Shown: in pieces, positions 8,123 through 17,729 of the stretch
Numbering within the stretch: the stretch's first letter is position 1
Layout: every line of letters starts with the position of its first letter
From: Paenibacillus sp. MMS20-IR301
GTDB lineage: Bacteria > Bacillota > Bacilli > Paenibacillales > Paenibacillaceae
Direction: 5' to 3'
Assembly: GCF_032302195.1 (NCBI RefSeq)
Contig: NZ_CP135275.1
Coordinates: 4,650,001-4,714,000, forward strand
DNA: 64,000 nt
Made by a program: the position numbers and the translations under genes
The notes under the pieces: model-generated
Database searches by the model: none
The model's input: the letters and a program-made list of their open reading frames with translations, nothing else
Told to the model about the DNA's origin: nothing

Positions 8123-8740
8123 ATGGGCGAAACAGACAATAAAATCAGAACTCCGCAGCAGGAACGGAGTGTCCGAACCAAGGAGGCCATTATCCGGGCG
8201 GCGATGAAGCAATTCTCCGACAAGGGCTTTCACCAGACCAACACCAAGGAAATTGCAGCGGCAGCCGGGGTATCCACAGGCAGCTTCTACTCCTATTTCA
8301 CTGATAAAAGAGCCGTCTTCATCGAAGTGCTCCATATGTATGGCGATGAGCTGCTGGCACGGGTTGAGGCATCGATGTCCGAAATCAACTTCGCTATGGT
8401 CGGCCGTTACGAGCTGATTATGCATCTGATCGACAGCCTGCTGGATTCGCATAAAGACTTCATCGGCTACCATAAAGAATTAAGCATTATGTACCACAGC
8501 GATGAGTTCATCAAGCAGCTCATGGATACCCAGTACGAAACCGGGCGGCTTAGTACCCTTAAGTATCTGCAGATGGGCCGGGATGAAATGAAGCCTGCTG
8601 ATCTTGAGGCAGCTTCCGTAATTGTGTTCGAATCGGTGAGTGCCATAGTTGACGTAATCTCCTTTTCCCCGCAGAGGGTCCCGGCAGACCGGCTGAAGGC
8701 AGAGCTCGTCAACATGCTTGTTCAGTATTTGTATAAGTGA
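8123..8740 (+). CDS. TetR/AcrR-family transcriptional repressor
   Basis: 205-residue regulator. N-terminal helix-turn-helix: TKEAIIRAAMKQFSDKGFHQ, then TKEIAAAAGVSTGSFYSYF, the usual TetR signature. The C-terminal 140 residues are an all-helical ligand-binding and dimerisation domain with no recognisable specificity. Ribosome site GAGGGGG lies about ten bases before ATG. Divergent from the DHA2 efflux gene, which it most likely represses until a toxic substrate binds. Confidence 0.92.
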   Translation: MGETDNKIRTPQQERSVRTKEAIIRAAMKQFSDKGFHQTNTKEIAAAAGVSTGSFYSYFTDKRAVFIEVLHMYGDELLARVEASMSEINFAMVGRYELIMHLIDSLLDSHKDFIGYHKELSIMYHSDEFIKQLMDTQYETGRLSTLKYLQMGRDEMKPADLEAASVIVFESVSAIVDVISFSPQRVPADRLKAELVNMLVQYLYK

Positions 8741-8754
8741 ATTCCTCCTGAAAA

Positions 8755-8793
8755 AGAGCAAGCCGCACGGAGTTTCCTCCGGCAGCTTGCTCT
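8755..8793. terminator. Bidirectional terminator between convergent genes
   Basis: AGAGCAAGC (8755-8763) pairs with GCTTGCTCT (8785-8793), with an inner CGGAG/CTCCG stem. AAAAA before it serves as the U-tract for the minus-strand deacetylase gene; it also ends the plus-strand tetR gene. Confidence 0.75.
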
Positions 8794-8813
8794 TGTGCAT
8801 TCAAAGCCTCTTA

Positions 8814-9983
8814 TCAGCGTTTATCCTTCCAGAAGTTGACCGGCTCCATGTCCTTTGTAATGGCCTGGAAGGTATACCCTTCCTTCTTGAGCGTCTCCAG
8901 CAGACGCGGCAGTACCTTAAGCGTAGCCTTCTGGTCATGCATCAGAATTACCGGGTCTGTCTTGGACTGCTTCAGCTTATGGACCTGGTTCATTACCGTA
9001 GTATAGATTGAATCGCTATCCTCTTTGTATTTCCAGTCATTCGAGTCCACATTCCAGTCCCAGAGGTGGTAACCCTGGGATAACACCTTATCCCGGAAGG
9101 CTTTGGTGAAATACGGCTTGCTTCCATATGGCGGCCGGATCAGCGTAGTACTGGCGCCCGTCAGCTTCTTCAGTACGGCATTATCATCCGCCATCTCAGC
9201 CAGCGCTGCAGCCGGTGAAGCATAGAACTTTCCTTTGACGTGGGTCATGCCGTGCAGCCCGAGACCATAATCATCCTTCACAATCCGCTTCACCTGGGAA
9301 GGATACTTGTTCATGTTATTGCCCAGCATGAAGAAGGTTGCCTGTACATCATACTTCGCGAGTATATCCAGCAGCTGGGCTGTAGTTGCCGAAGGCCCGT
9401 CATCAAAGGTCAGGTACACGGTATAGCCGGGCTTGCCCGTTTTAACCGGCTGGGCAGGTCCGTCAGCCGGCGCCGGAGTAGCAGACGGGCCCGGTTCTGG
9501 CGTGGCTGCAGGCTTCAGCTCCGCTGCATATTTACTGATGAAGGCCTCATCTGTAAGCAGCGCTGAGCCGTCCTTCACCCGCAGTAAATATTTATCTCCC
9601 GCAAAGGATATGATATATCCAAGAGAACCGCTTATTTTCAGGGGAACCATTAAGTTTCCGCCCTGCACAAAAGTACTCAGAGGCACCACTGTGCCGTCCT
9701 TGAGCCTGGCACCGGCATCCCCCTTCAGCACGGTCAGTGATCCGGAGCCGCCCGTCACCAGCACACCATCTGCCAGACCGGTGATCGTCCAGTTCAGCTC
9801 TCCGGCCAGTGCACGCAGCGGAACATAATATGTGTTTTTTACAGATACAGCTTCTATAGTGCTCAGTTTATCGTTAACCCCAAGCCTGACGGCCTTTCCG
9901 CCTTCAGCTCTTGCCGGGGTCAGGACAACACCCAAAATCAGGAATAAGGATAAGAATAACAGCACAATTTTTTTAGTAGGCAC
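8814..9983 (-). CDS. Secreted polysaccharide deacetylase (NodB) with copper-amine-oxidase-like N-terminal domain
   Basis: Exported enzyme expected to remove N-acetyl groups from peptidoglycan or another surface glycan. An N-terminal signal segment (KKIVLLFLSLFLILGVVL) is followed by a domain with VPLRALAGELNW, typical of copper-amine-oxidase N-domain-like wall modules. A Pro/Ala linker leads to a NodB domain with TFDDGPS (catalytic Asp and metal Asp), LHGMTH (metal His pair), RPPYGS, DWNVDSNDW and ILMHD. All catalytic motifs are intact. Start: the frame opens at a TTG (9992), but GGAG lies ten bases before the GTG at 9983. Upstream is a long AT-rich gap shared with the qox operon. Confidence 0.9.
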   Translation of the reverse strand: MPTKKIVLLFLSLFLILGVVLTPARAEGGKAVRLGVNDKLSTIEAVSVKNTYYVPLRALAGELNWTITGLADGVLVTGGSGSLTVLKGDAGARLKDGTVVPLSTFVQGGNLMVPLKISGSLGYIISFAGDKYLLRVKDGSALLTDEAFISKYAAELKPAATPEPGPSATPAPADGPAQPVKTGKPGYTVYLTFDDGPSATTAQLLDILAKYDVQATFFMLGNNMNKYPSQVKRIVKDDYGLGLHGMTHVKGKFYASPAAALAEMADDNAVLKKLTGASTTLIRPPYGSKPYFTKAFRDKVLSQGYHLWDWNVDSNDWKYKEDSDSIYTTVMNQVHKLKQSKTDPVILMHDQKATLKVLPRLLETLKKEGYTFQAITKDMEPVNFWKDKR

Positions 9984-10487
9984 CAGCAGCAATCTCCAAT
10001 CTATGTATATTTGTCTATTACTTTAACATACATAGATTTAACGTAATTTGAGAGATTGTAACCGAAAGCTAAATTATTGTTACTCTTTTTGCAAGGAGAA
10101 AATGAATATGCAGTATTTTTTCTGAAATATCACAAATAGCGTCGAATGCTGTCACAGCAAGCAAAAAGCGGTTAAATCGCGGGTTTTTCACTCAAAATAA
10201 ATGTGACAAAATTAATAACATTTACTAATATGTGAACGAAATTTGAACAACCTTAAAATTAGCTTAAACTGCGTCACTACAGTGATCTTTATCATACATT
10301 TAGGTACCTGTAACAAATTGATCACACATATTTAACTAATTCGCCATTTTTAAGGTCTATTTTGGATAAATCATACAAAAAATGTATTTTGCAATCTGGG
10401 TAAGTAATTCTTACTATATATACAGGTTAAGTGTTAGCCCGTTAGCGAACGGCGAATGAAAAGTAGTATTGAAGGAAGGAGTTCTAT
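9984..10487. promoter_or_regulatory. AT-rich divergent control region of the deacetylase and qox genes
   Basis: About 500 bp without a gene, much richer in A+T than its neighbours. It holds a probable qox promoter (10389-10417) and a small CCGTT-AGCG-AACGG hairpin (10439-10452) in the leader. Several TGTGA/TCACA-like half sites occur, such as TGTGACAAAATTAATAACA and GATCACACA, but none forms an unambiguous Fnr, Rex or ResD site by eye. Confidence 0.5.
10389..10417 (+). promoter_or_regulatory. Putative qox operon promoter
   Basis: TTGCAA (10389-10394), 17-bp spacer, TACTAT (10412-10417), about 70 bp upstream of the qoxA start. Confidence 0.5.
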
Positions 10488-11504
10488 ATGAAAAAAAAGG
10501 GACCGTTATACGCTTTGTTTCTAAGCCTGATCCTTCTCCTGCCGGGATGCAGTTCACTCACTGTTCTGAATCCGAAGGGGCCGTCCGCGAGGACGTTATC
10601 TGACACCATTATTCTCTCCATCATTGTTATGCTTGGTGTTCTGGCAGTTGTCTACATCTTATATATCTTTGTTCTGGTGAAATACCGGGCGAAGAAAAGC
10701 AATGAGGGTTACATTCCTGAACATGAGGAAGGTAACAAGGTGCTGGAGGCGATCTGGATTATCATCCCGATCATTATCGTTGCCTTCCTGTCCTTTGTAA
10801 CCGTCAAGACAACTACCGAAGTAGAGAATGTGGCCGCGGATTATAAAGATCAGACACCGCTGGTTGTTTACGCATCATCCTCCAACTGGAAATGGCATTT
10901 CAGCTATCCTGAAGAAGGCATTGAAACCGTAAATTACTTGAACATTCCGGTACACCGTGCGATCGAGCTCAGAATGTACTCCTTTGGGACCATCACGAGC
11001 TTATGGATACCACAGCTTGCCGGACAAAAGTACGCCATGAGCGACATGCTCACAACGCTTCACCTGTCTGCTGATACTGAAGGCTCTTATATCGGTAAAA
11101 ATGCAAACTTCAGCGGCAAGGGCTTTGCCCACATGGAATTCGAAACTCTTGTAATGAGCAGCAAGGATTATGACGAATGGGTGACCGATGTCAAGGAAAC
11201 CGCTTCGAAGCTGACAGAGGATGAGTTCAAAACCCTGCTGGCCACTGACTTCCTTGGACGCAAAACCTATTCCTCCACCCATCTGGAGTTCAGTCCTCCG
11301 CCGGGCGACCACAGTGAGCATATGAGTGGTAACGGCAGCGAGATGAACATGGACAACGGCAGTGAGGAGCATCAGGATAACAAAGAGATTCATCCTTCGC
11401 CTGAGCCGTCCAGCGGAACCGAATTTGACAGCGAACCAGATCCCGAAGTCGATCAGCCGCTGCCGAGCTCACCCGTGGATGCCGGAACTCATGAAGGCCA
11501 CTAG
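10488..11504 (+). CDS. qoxA: Quinol oxidase subunit II
   Basis: Membrane lipoprotein subunit of the aa3/bo3-type terminal quinol oxidase. Lipobox LLPGC puts the lipidated Cys at residue 21, and two membrane helices follow (about 41-63 and 85-107). The extracytoplasmic cupredoxin-like domain lacks the CxxxC...H...M copper A ligands, which separates a quinol oxidase from a cytochrome c oxidase. The last 70 residues are a Pro/Asp/Glu/His-rich tail, longer than usual. Ribosome site GGAAGGAG precedes the ATG. First gene of four. Confidence 0.93.
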   Translation: MKKKGPLYALFLSLILLLPGCSSLTVLNPKGPSARTLSDTIILSIIVMLGVLAVVYILYIFVLVKYRAKKSNEGYIPEHEEGNKVLEAIWIIIPIIIVAFLSFVTVKTTTEVENVAADYKDQTPLVVYASSSNWKWHFSYPEEGIETVNYLNIPVHRAIELRMYSFGTITSLWIPQLAGQKYAMSDMLTTLHLSADTEGSYIGKNANFSGKGFAHMEFETLVMSSKDYDEWVTDVKETASKLTEDEFKTLLATDFLGRKTYSSTHLEFSPPPGDHSEHMSGNGSEMNMDNGSEEHQDNKEIHPSPEPSSGTEFDSEPDPEVDQPLPSSPVDAGTHEGH

Positions 11505-11547
11505 CTCCGCAAGAGCTTGATGTAACAAACCGAAAGGAGCCACCCTA

Positions 11548-13497
11548 ATGGATTTAGACAAATTTAAGGTTCACGGCGAACCCTTGATATACGGAGCCAT
11601 GGTCAGCATTGCACTTGCCACCATCGGGATTCTCGTCGGACTCACCTATTTCAAGAAATGGGGATATCTCTGGCGTGAATGGCTTACTACTGTAGATCAC
11701 AAAAAAATCGGTGTCATGTACATCCTTGCCGCACTGCTCATGCTGTTCCGCGGTGGTGTGGACGCAATGATGATGCGTCTGCAGACGGCTGCGCCGGAAA
11801 TGAAATTCCTTGATGCGCAGCACTATAACGAGGTATTTACCACCCACGGCCTGATCATGATTCTCTTCATGGCCATGCCGTTCATCATCGGTCTGATGAA
11901 TGTAATCATTCCGCTGCAGATCGGCGCGCGGGACGTCGCCTTCCCGCGGCTTAACGCCGTCAGCTTCTGGCTCTTCTTCATGGGTGCCATGCTGCTGAAC
12001 ATTTCCTTCGTTATCGGGGGATCACCGGATGCCGGCTGGTCCGCTTACTTCCCGCTGGCGAGTCTTGAGTTCAGCCCGACGGTCGGTAATAACTATTACT
12101 CCCTCGCGCTGCAGATTTCCGGTATCGGTACTCTGATTACCGGGGTCAATTTCATCGTCACCATTCTCAAAATGCGTGCACCAGGCATGACGCTCATGAA
12201 AATGCCGATGTTCACCTGGTCCGTACTGATCACCAACGTCATCATCGTCTTCGCCTTCCCGGTACTTACTGTAGCGCTTGCGCTGATGATGTTCGACCGC
12301 CTGTTCGGCTCCCAGTTCTTCACGATGGCCAACGGCGGGATGGATATGCTCTGGGCCAACCTGTTCTGGGTCTGGGGACATCCGGAGGTATATATCGTTA
12401 TTTTGCCGGCCTTCGGTATTTATAGCGAAATTATCGCCACCTTCTCCAAAAAGAACCTGTACGGCTACACCTCCATGGTATTCAGTATGCTGATTATCTC
12501 GCTCCTGTCCTTCCTGGTATGGGCCCACCATTTCTACACGATGGGTCAAGGCGCTATGGTCAACAGCTTCTTCTCGATTACTACAATGGCGATTGCCGTG
12601 CCTACAGGGGTTAAAATATTCAACTGGCTGTTTACGCTGCGAAAAGGCAGGATTACGTTTACGACGCCAATGCTGTATACGCTGGCCTTTATCCCGATCT
12701 TCACCATCGGGGGGGTAACAGGTGTCATGCTGGCTATGGCCAGTGCCGACTATCAATATCACAATACGATGTTCCTGGTAGCCCACTTCCACTACGTGCT
12801 GATTCCGGGCGCCGTATTCGCCGTCATTGCCGGGTTCCACTACTGGTTCCCGAAAGTCTTCGGCTTCCGCCTGAATGAACGGCTCGGCAAGCATTCCTTC
12901 TGGTGGATTATCATTTCCTTTAATGTGACGTTCTTCCCGCTGTTCTTCCTGGGTCTGATGGGAATGACGCGCCGGACGTATACCTATTCGGAGGAATCAG
13001 GCTTTGGTCCGCTGAATATGCTATCCTTCGTCGGGGCTGTCGGCCTGGCTATCGGTTTCCTGCTGCTGGTCTACAATATCTACTGGAGTACACGGTATAT
13101 GCCAAGAGATACGACCAACGACCCTTGGGATGGGCGTACACTTGAATGGGCGACACACAGCCCTATGCCAATCTATAACTTTGCAATCGTGCCTAAGGTG
13201 GAAACCCGTGATGCCCTGTGGTCCGCGAAGCATGATAATATTCCGCTCTATGATGACACCAAGATCACCAAGATTCATATGCCAAGCAATACCGGCAAGC
13301 CGTTCATCCTGGGCGTGATTTTCTTCTTCCTCGGCTTCTTCCTGGTATTCAGCATGTGGATTCCAGCCATCGTTGCAGGGATCGGCGTCATCGTGATGCT
13401 GGCGTTCATGTCCTTCGACCGGGATCACGGCTACTATATCTCTGCCGAAGAGGTTAAAGCTACAGAAAAGAAACTGATGCGGGGTGAGACTGTATGA
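11548..13497 (+). CDS. qoxB: Quinol oxidase subunit I (catalytic haem-copper subunit)
   Basis: 649-residue polytopic membrane protein that reduces oxygen to water and pumps protons. Haem-copper motifs are intact: TTHGLIMILFMAMPF (low-spin haem His), WGHPEVYIVILPAFG (copper B His with the cross-linked Tyr and the K-channel region), WAHHFYTMG (two further copper B His) and VAHFHYVLI (haem ligands). The N-terminal extra helix before WREWLTTVDHKKIG fits the QoxB/CyoB group. AAAGGAG lies upstream of the ATG. Its stop overlaps the qoxC start by 4 bp. Confidence 0.96.
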   Translation: MDLDKFKVHGEPLIYGAMVSIALATIGILVGLTYFKKWGYLWREWLTTVDHKKIGVMYILAALLMLFRGGVDAMMMRLQTAAPEMKFLDAQHYNEVFTTHGLIMILFMAMPFIIGLMNVIIPLQIGARDVAFPRLNAVSFWLFFMGAMLLNISFVIGGSPDAGWSAYFPLASLEFSPTVGNNYYSLALQISGIGTLITGVNFIVTILKMRAPGMTLMKMPMFTWSVLITNVIIVFAFPVLTVALALMMFDRLFGSQFFTMANGGMDMLWANLFWVWGHPEVYIVILPAFGIYSEIIATFSKKNLYGYTSMVFSMLIISLLSFLVWAHHFYTMGQGAMVNSFFSITTMAIAVPTGVKIFNWLFTLRKGRITFTTPMLYTLAFIPIFTIGGVTGVMLAMASADYQYHNTMFLVAHFHYVLIPGAVFAVIAGFHYWFPKVFGFRLNERLGKHSFWWIIISFNVTFFPLFFLGLMGMTRRTYTYSEESGFGPLNMLSFVGAVGLAIGFLLLVYNIYWSTRYMPRDTTNDPWDGRTLEWATHSPMPIYNFAIVPKVETRDALWSAKHDNIPLYDDTKITKIHMPSNTGKPFILGVIFFFLGFFLVFSMWIPAIVAGIGVIVMLAFMSFDRDHGYYISAEEVKATEKKLMRGETV

Positions 13498-14090
13498 AAA
13501 TAGATGCGTCTAAGCCGCTCGAATATTCAACGGAAGAGAACAGTAACAAGATCTTCGGCTTCTGGGTATTCCTCGGAGCTGAAATCCCTCTCTTCGCTAC
13601 ACTGTTTACTGTATATTTCGTAATGGTTAACCGCTTTGCCAGCGGCCCAAGCGGCAGCGAAATTTTCGAAATCGGCCCTGTGCTGATTTCAACCTTCTTG
13701 CTGTTGTCGAGTTCCTTCACCATCGGCCTGGCGGTCCACGCGATGCGTCATGGCTACAAAAAAGCGATGATGGTCTTCATGGCCATCACGCTGCTGATGG
13801 GCCTCGGCTTTATCGGCATTGAACTCAATGAATTCTTCACCTATGTGCACGAAGGCGCTACGCTGCAGACCAGCGGTTTCCTCTCCAGCTTATTCGTACT
13901 GCTCGGCACGCACGGTGCTCACGTCAGCTTCGGTTTCCTGTGGGGAGCGGGAATTATGATTCAGCTGTGGCGTCACGGCATCACGCCGGCTACCGCCAAT
14001 AAAGCTTTTATCTTCTCCCTGTTCTGGCATTTCCTGGACGTTGTCTGGATCTTTATCTTCAGCTTCGTCTACCTGAAAGGACTGATGTGA
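13494..14090 (+). CDS. qoxC: Quinol oxidase subunit III
   Basis: 198-residue membrane protein with about five helices, the length and start (KIFGFWVFLGAEIPLFATLF) typical of QoxC/CyoC. It supports subunit I assembly and proton uptake; the conserved Glu of helix III is in GFIGIELNEFF. Translationally coupled to qoxB through an ATGA overlap. Confidence 0.94.
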   Translation: MKIDASKPLEYSTEENSNKIFGFWVFLGAEIPLFATLFTVYFVMVNRFASGPSGSEIFEIGPVLISTFLLLSSSFTIGLAVHAMRHGYKKAMMVFMAITLLMGLGFIGIELNEFFTYVHEGATLQTSGFLSSLFVLLGTHGAHVSFGFLWGAGIMIQLWRHGITPATANKAFIFSLFWHFLDVVWIFIFSFVYLKGLM

Positions 14091-14091
14091 C

Positions 14092-14385
14092 ATGATGAAG
14101 CAACTGTTTCCAATTCGCCATGTAATGGGTTATCTGGCCTCTCTGGTCCTTTCTGCTGCTGCACTTGTTGTCATTTATGGTGATCTGTCCTCCGGAGCAA
14201 ATATGGCCGTACTGCTGATCACAGCGATTATTCAGGCCTCCCTGCAGCTGTTTGTGTTCATGCACATCGGAGAATCGGCGGATTCCAAGAAGGAGCTGTA
14301 CATCAATATCGCCTATGCGCTGTTCGTAGGTCTGATTACGATCTTCGGTACCCTGTTTATCTTCGTATGGGGCTGGTACGCTTAA
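14092..14385 (+). CDS. qoxD: Quinol oxidase subunit IV
   Basis: 97-residue protein with three hydrophobic segments, matching QoxD/CyoD, a small assembly and stability subunit. The motif VFMHIGESADSKKEL between helices two and three is characteristic. It starts one base after the qoxC stop and ends the operon. Confidence 0.92.
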   Translation: MMKQLFPIRHVMGYLASLVLSAAALVVIYGDLSSGANMAVLLITAIIQASLQLFVFMHIGESADSKKELYINIAYALFVGLITIFGTLFIFVWGWYA

Positions 14386-14412
14386 ACAACATTAGTACAA
14401 CCAATACCAATA

Positions 14413-14453
14413 GCCCGCATCCGGTAAAGCATACCGGATGCGGGCTTTTTTTT
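14413..14453 (+). terminator. qox operon terminator
   Basis: Perfect 14-bp stem (14413-14426 with 14432-14445), five-base loop, then eight T. Textbook intrinsic terminator 28 bp after qoxD. Confidence 0.95.
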
Positions 14454-14483
14454 CGTGCGGCTATACGTAATGAGCGAATCCGG

Positions 14484-15632
14484 TTACTTCGAATCCCCGT
14501 ACACCAGCGGGACGACATTACTGCTGCTCCGCTTCCCGTCCCATTCATTATAGGACAACGCCTTGCCGGAAGGGCTCCATGAAGTATCCAGACTCCCGCT
14601 CCCTTCTGCGATCTTGGCAGACTCCTTCGTACTCAGGTCGTAAATATACAAGGCACTTGGGCCATCACCGTCCGCCGCCTCCGCTGAGCTGTAAGTAATT
14701 CTCTGCTGGTCAGGAGACCAGGAGAACCCGCCAAGCTCTGCGCCTTCCACAATGACCTGAGGATTCTCTCCGCCGGCATCAGTGAGCAGAAGCTTCTGGC
14801 TGGTATCCGTATACTGTTGCACCAGCAGCTGAGTGCCATCCGGCGACGGCACAACTCCGCCAACCCGGTCAAGCGGCAGACTGGCCTGCTCACCTGTTGT
14901 CCGATCCAGCATCTGCAGGGTTTCATTGGAGTTAGAAGTGTAATAGAGCTTATCTTTGCTCTGGCGGACAATAATCAGTCCCTCTGCGCCCAATCCCTTC
15001 ACAGCCGCGATCTTTCCGGTGACATCCGCGGTAAAGGCACCTCCGCTATATGCAGGCCCTACAACCGTATTATCATCAGCCCACTCCGCACTGATTGCTC
15101 CGGCGACAGGTTCACCTTTAATCCCGGAGGTTTTCTTTGATCCCAGATCCATCACGTAATAGGCAGGATCACCTAATGTGTATTCGCTGTACAGCAGATA
15201 TTTGCCGTCAGGGGACAGCTCAGCTTCGCCAAGATTCGTATCCTTCTGCTCCTTCAGCAGCTCATATTCCTTGGTATCCAGGTGGTACAGGTAGAGGCTT
15301 TTCGGATAGGAGCCGGATAATTCCGCCAGGCTCATTGTACCGAGCTGCTCATTTTCCTTCGAGACAATAACCGTGTTATCGTCCACCCAGTCAGAGATTG
15401 TCAGGTCTTCAAAGTGTTCAATCTCTCCTGCCGCCACACTGGATGGAGCCGGCTTGGCAGCAGGTCCGGCGGTTGCTTCAGGCACTGCCGTTGCCGGGTC
15501 GGACTGCCCGGCCTGCGCCGTACTGGTGGGTTCCGGGGTTACCACTGCATTGCCGGCCTGGTCTGCATTGCAGGCAATGAGTGACATCAGCAGCACTGGA
15601 GCTGCGGCCACCTTAATCAACTTATTTTTCAT
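14484..15632 (-). CDS. Lipoprotein with TolB-like beta-propeller repeats
   Basis: 382-residue exported lipoprotein: lipobox LMSLIAC (Cys 21), a Pro/Ala/Thr linker to about residue 70, then repeated blades with the pattern SPDGKYLLYS, SPDGTQLLVQQ, SPDQQRITYSS and SPSGKALSYNE. These are WD40-like Tol/dipeptidyl-peptidase propeller repeats. It probably binds a protein or glycan at the membrane surface; no catalytic residues are recognisable. AAGGAGG precedes the ATG. Lone gene between the qox terminator and the chemoreceptor. The function cannot be specified further. Confidence 0.75.
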   Translation of the reverse strand: MKNKLIKVAAAPVLLMSLIACNADQAGNAVVTPEPTSTAQAGQSDPATAVPEATAGPAAKPAPSSVAAGEIEHFEDLTISDWVDDNTVIVSKENEQLGTMSLAELSGSYPKSLYLYHLDTKEYELLKEQKDTNLGEAELSPDGKYLLYSEYTLGDPAYYVMDLGSKKTSGIKGEPVAGAISAEWADDNTVVGPAYSGGAFTADVTGKIAAVKGLGAEGLIIVRQSKDKLYYTSNSNETLQMLDRTTGEQASLPLDRVGGVVPSPDGTQLLVQQYTDTSQKLLLTDAGGENPQVIVEGAELGGFSWSPDQQRITYSSAEAADGDGPSALYIYDLSTKESAKIAEGSGSLDTSWSPSGKALSYNEWDGKRSSSNVVPLVYGDSK

Positions 15633-15796
15633 AATATCATCTGCCTCCTTGAACTCAGCATTACAAGTTGTTCTTCTTAGTAAGTACCCGGGAATAGCTC
15701 CCCGGCAACATTAAAGACGTGAGTATGAGGTCAATTGTTGCAGGAATCGGCCTGCCGGGCAGCCTGGAAGAGCCTGAATACATACAAAACAACTAC

Positions 15797-15855
15797 AAAA
15801 GCCCGGTTCAGCCGCAGATTAGGGAGCTCCCTGTGATCCTTGGCGAACCGGGCTT
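15797..15855 (-). terminator. Terminator of the chemoreceptor gene
   Basis: GAACCGGGCTT/AAGCCCGGTTC 11-bp stem (15845-15855 with 15799-15809) followed on the minus strand by a T-rich stretch. It lies about 20 bp after the stop at 15873. Confidence 0.75.
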
Positions 15856-15872
15856 GTGCCGGACCGTAATGA

Positions 15873-17582
15873 TTATAGTTTAAAGCGGGCCAGATGCTTC
15901 TGCAGATCTTCGGCCAGCGTAGCCAGGTACTGGGCAGACGAGGACATTTCACCCATCGCAGTCAGCTGCTCTTCGCTTGCAGCACTGGTATCCTGGACAT
16001 CTCCAGCGCCTTTGCGCGAGATTTCATCTACCCGGGCCATTGCCTGGGCAACCCCCTCCGATTCCTGCGCAACATGTCCGATAACCTCTGTAATCAGCTC
16101 CATCTGTTCGCTTGCAGCATGAATAGAGGTCTGAATTTCTGTAAATGCCGCGGAAACCACTTCACTCTGGGCAACTCCGCGGGAGACAATGCCGGAGCCC
16201 TGTTCCATGGAATCCACTGCGCTGGCGGTTTGCAGGCGGATATGGTTAATAATCTCCGTAACCTGCAGTGAGCTCCGCCCGGTAGCCTCGGCAAGCTTGC
16301 GGATCTCTCCGGCTACAACCGCGAAGCCCCGGCCGTGCTCTCCGGCTCTGGCAGCTTCAATGGAAGCGTTCAGCGACAACAGATTGGTCTGCGCGGCAAT
16401 CTCATTTATCGTAGTGATGATTGTATTGATCTCTTCAGACAAACCGCCCAGGCTGCTGACAATGTTACGGCTGGCCGCTACACTGGAATCAATCTCCCGC
16501 ATTTGGGTCAAAATCTGCTCTACCGCAGAAGCTCCGCGGTCCGTGGAAGCGGCTGCCTGTTCCATGAGTCCGGTCATTTCATTACCGCTATGCTTCGCTT
16601 CAGCAATATCATACGTCATGGTACGCACAGACTGGGCAGTCAGCGCAATACTCTCCGCCTGCACATCGAATCCGGCAGCGATCTCACTTGAAGTCTCCGC
16701 AATCAGCTGCGAGGCATGCGCTGTCTGATCAGCACTTGCGCTCATCTCCTCTGAGGAAGCTGACAGAATCTCCGCACTCTCGGAAACACCGCGCATCATA
16801 TTCTTGAGGCCAATCAGCATTGTATTATATGAAGTGCTGATCTGTCCGATCTCATCCCGTGACTGGTAAGAGGCGGCTGCAGTCAGATCCCCTGCTTCAG
16901 CACGTTTCATCAGACCCTGCAGTTCCTTAAGCGGTTTCGTAATCAGCCGGGTAATGACAATGCTAATCAGGATGCTCAAAATCCATGCGGCAGTAATGAG
17001 AATACCGCTTAACGTTACAGAGCTGCGGGCGCTTCGCACTGTCTCAGCATTATGCGCAGAGGCATCCTCCACAAACAGTGCCGCAGTATCTTCAAGCAGG
17101 CTTACCATCGTACTGCGCATTTCACTGAATGTTTTGCCCGAGAAGACCTGATATCCCTCATCGTTCAGATTATTATCGGCCAGGTGGATGATGTTATCCC
17201 GCTGTGAACGGTAATCCGGGAGCAGCAGCAGATATTCGTTAACATTACTCGCAATTTTGTCATTGCTGAACTCAATCGTCTTGAGCTCGGCCAGCAGCTC
17301 ATTGTTGGTATCAATATTGCTTTTGATGGCTGCCTTAAGCTCCTGGCTCTTGGCCGCATCCCTGGTAATAAGGTTCTCCAGCAAAAAAGATTCAATAGCC
17401 CGGTTATTGCCGCGGATCTCGGTAATCAGATAGATCGGCTGCAGATTCTGATTGTAGGTCTCCTCCGACCGCTCAGCCATCCTGTCTGTAGTCATAATGC
17501 CAGTCGCACCGATGCCAATAAGAAGAACTACAATAACTGCAATCAGCACAGCCATTTTATACTTGATTTTCAGATGTCTCAT
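15873..17582 (-). CDS. Methyl-accepting chemotaxis protein
   Basis: Transmembrane chemoreceptor signalling to CheA/CheW. From the ATG at 17582: membrane helix near 8-32, a four-helix-bundle sensor of about 160 residues outside the cell, a second helix ([20 protein letters not shown]), a HAMP segment with [12 protein letters not shown], then the cytoplasmic coiled coil. The conserved hairpin tip reads [20 protein letters not shown]. The open frame extends to a TTG at 17621, but a motility-sigma-like -10 (17625-17632) lies just upstream, so the ATG is preferred. No other chemotaxis gene is in the window. Ligand unknown. Confidence 0.93.
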   Translation of the reverse strand: MRHLKIKYKMAVLIAVIVVLLIGIGATGIMTTDRMAERSEETYNQNLQPIYLITEIRGNNRAIESFLLENLITRDAAKSQELKAAIKSNIDTNNELLAELKTIEFSNDKIASNVNEYLLLLPDYRSQRDNIIHLADNNLNDEGYQVFSGKTFSEMRSTMVSLLEDTAALFVEDASAHNAETVRSARSSVTLSGILITAAWILSILISIVITRLITKPLKELQGLMKRAEAGDLTAAASYQSRDEIGQISTSYNTMLIGLKNMMRGVSESAEILSASSEEMSASADQTAHASQLIAETSSEIAAGFDVQAESIALTAQSVRTMTYDIAEAKHSGNEMTGLMEQAAASTDRGASAVEQILTQMREIDSSVAASRNIVSSLGGLSEEINTIITTINEIAAQTNLLSLNASIEAARAGEHGRGFAVVAGEIRKLAEATGRSSLQVTEIINHIRLQTASAVDSMEQGSGIVSRGVAQSEVVSAAFTEIQTSIHAASEQMELITEVIGHVAQESEGVAQAMARVDEISRKGAGDVQDTSAASEEQLTAMGEMSSSAQYLATLAEDLQKHLARFKL

Positions 17583-17624
17583 TTCCTGTGATCCCGCCTT
17601 CTCGATATCTTGCTGTAACAATAT

Positions 17625-17632
17625 TTATCGGA
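17625..17632 (-). promoter_or_regulatory. SigD-like -10 element upstream of the chemoreceptor gene
   Basis: Minus strand TCCGATAA resembles the CCGATAT core of motility-sigma promoters. The expected CTAAA -35 about 15 bp upstream is poorly matched (CAACA). Confidence 0.35.
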
Positions 17633-17729
17633 GAATTAGGTCAATTTGTTGATGGCCTTCCGAAAATAATGTCGAATAAAGAAGGTTATTGACGATTTTT
17701 CTTGGATTCTGCTGCAAAAATAGATCTTT

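Noticed and set aside
10200..10345. Candidate Fnr/Rex sites upstream of qoxA
   Set aside because: Half sites are present, but spacing and symmetry do not match a consensus by eye.
12022..12894. 290-codon minus-strand ORF inside qoxB
   Set aside because: Lies wholly antisense to the conserved haem-copper subunit; a codon-bias shadow with no motifs.
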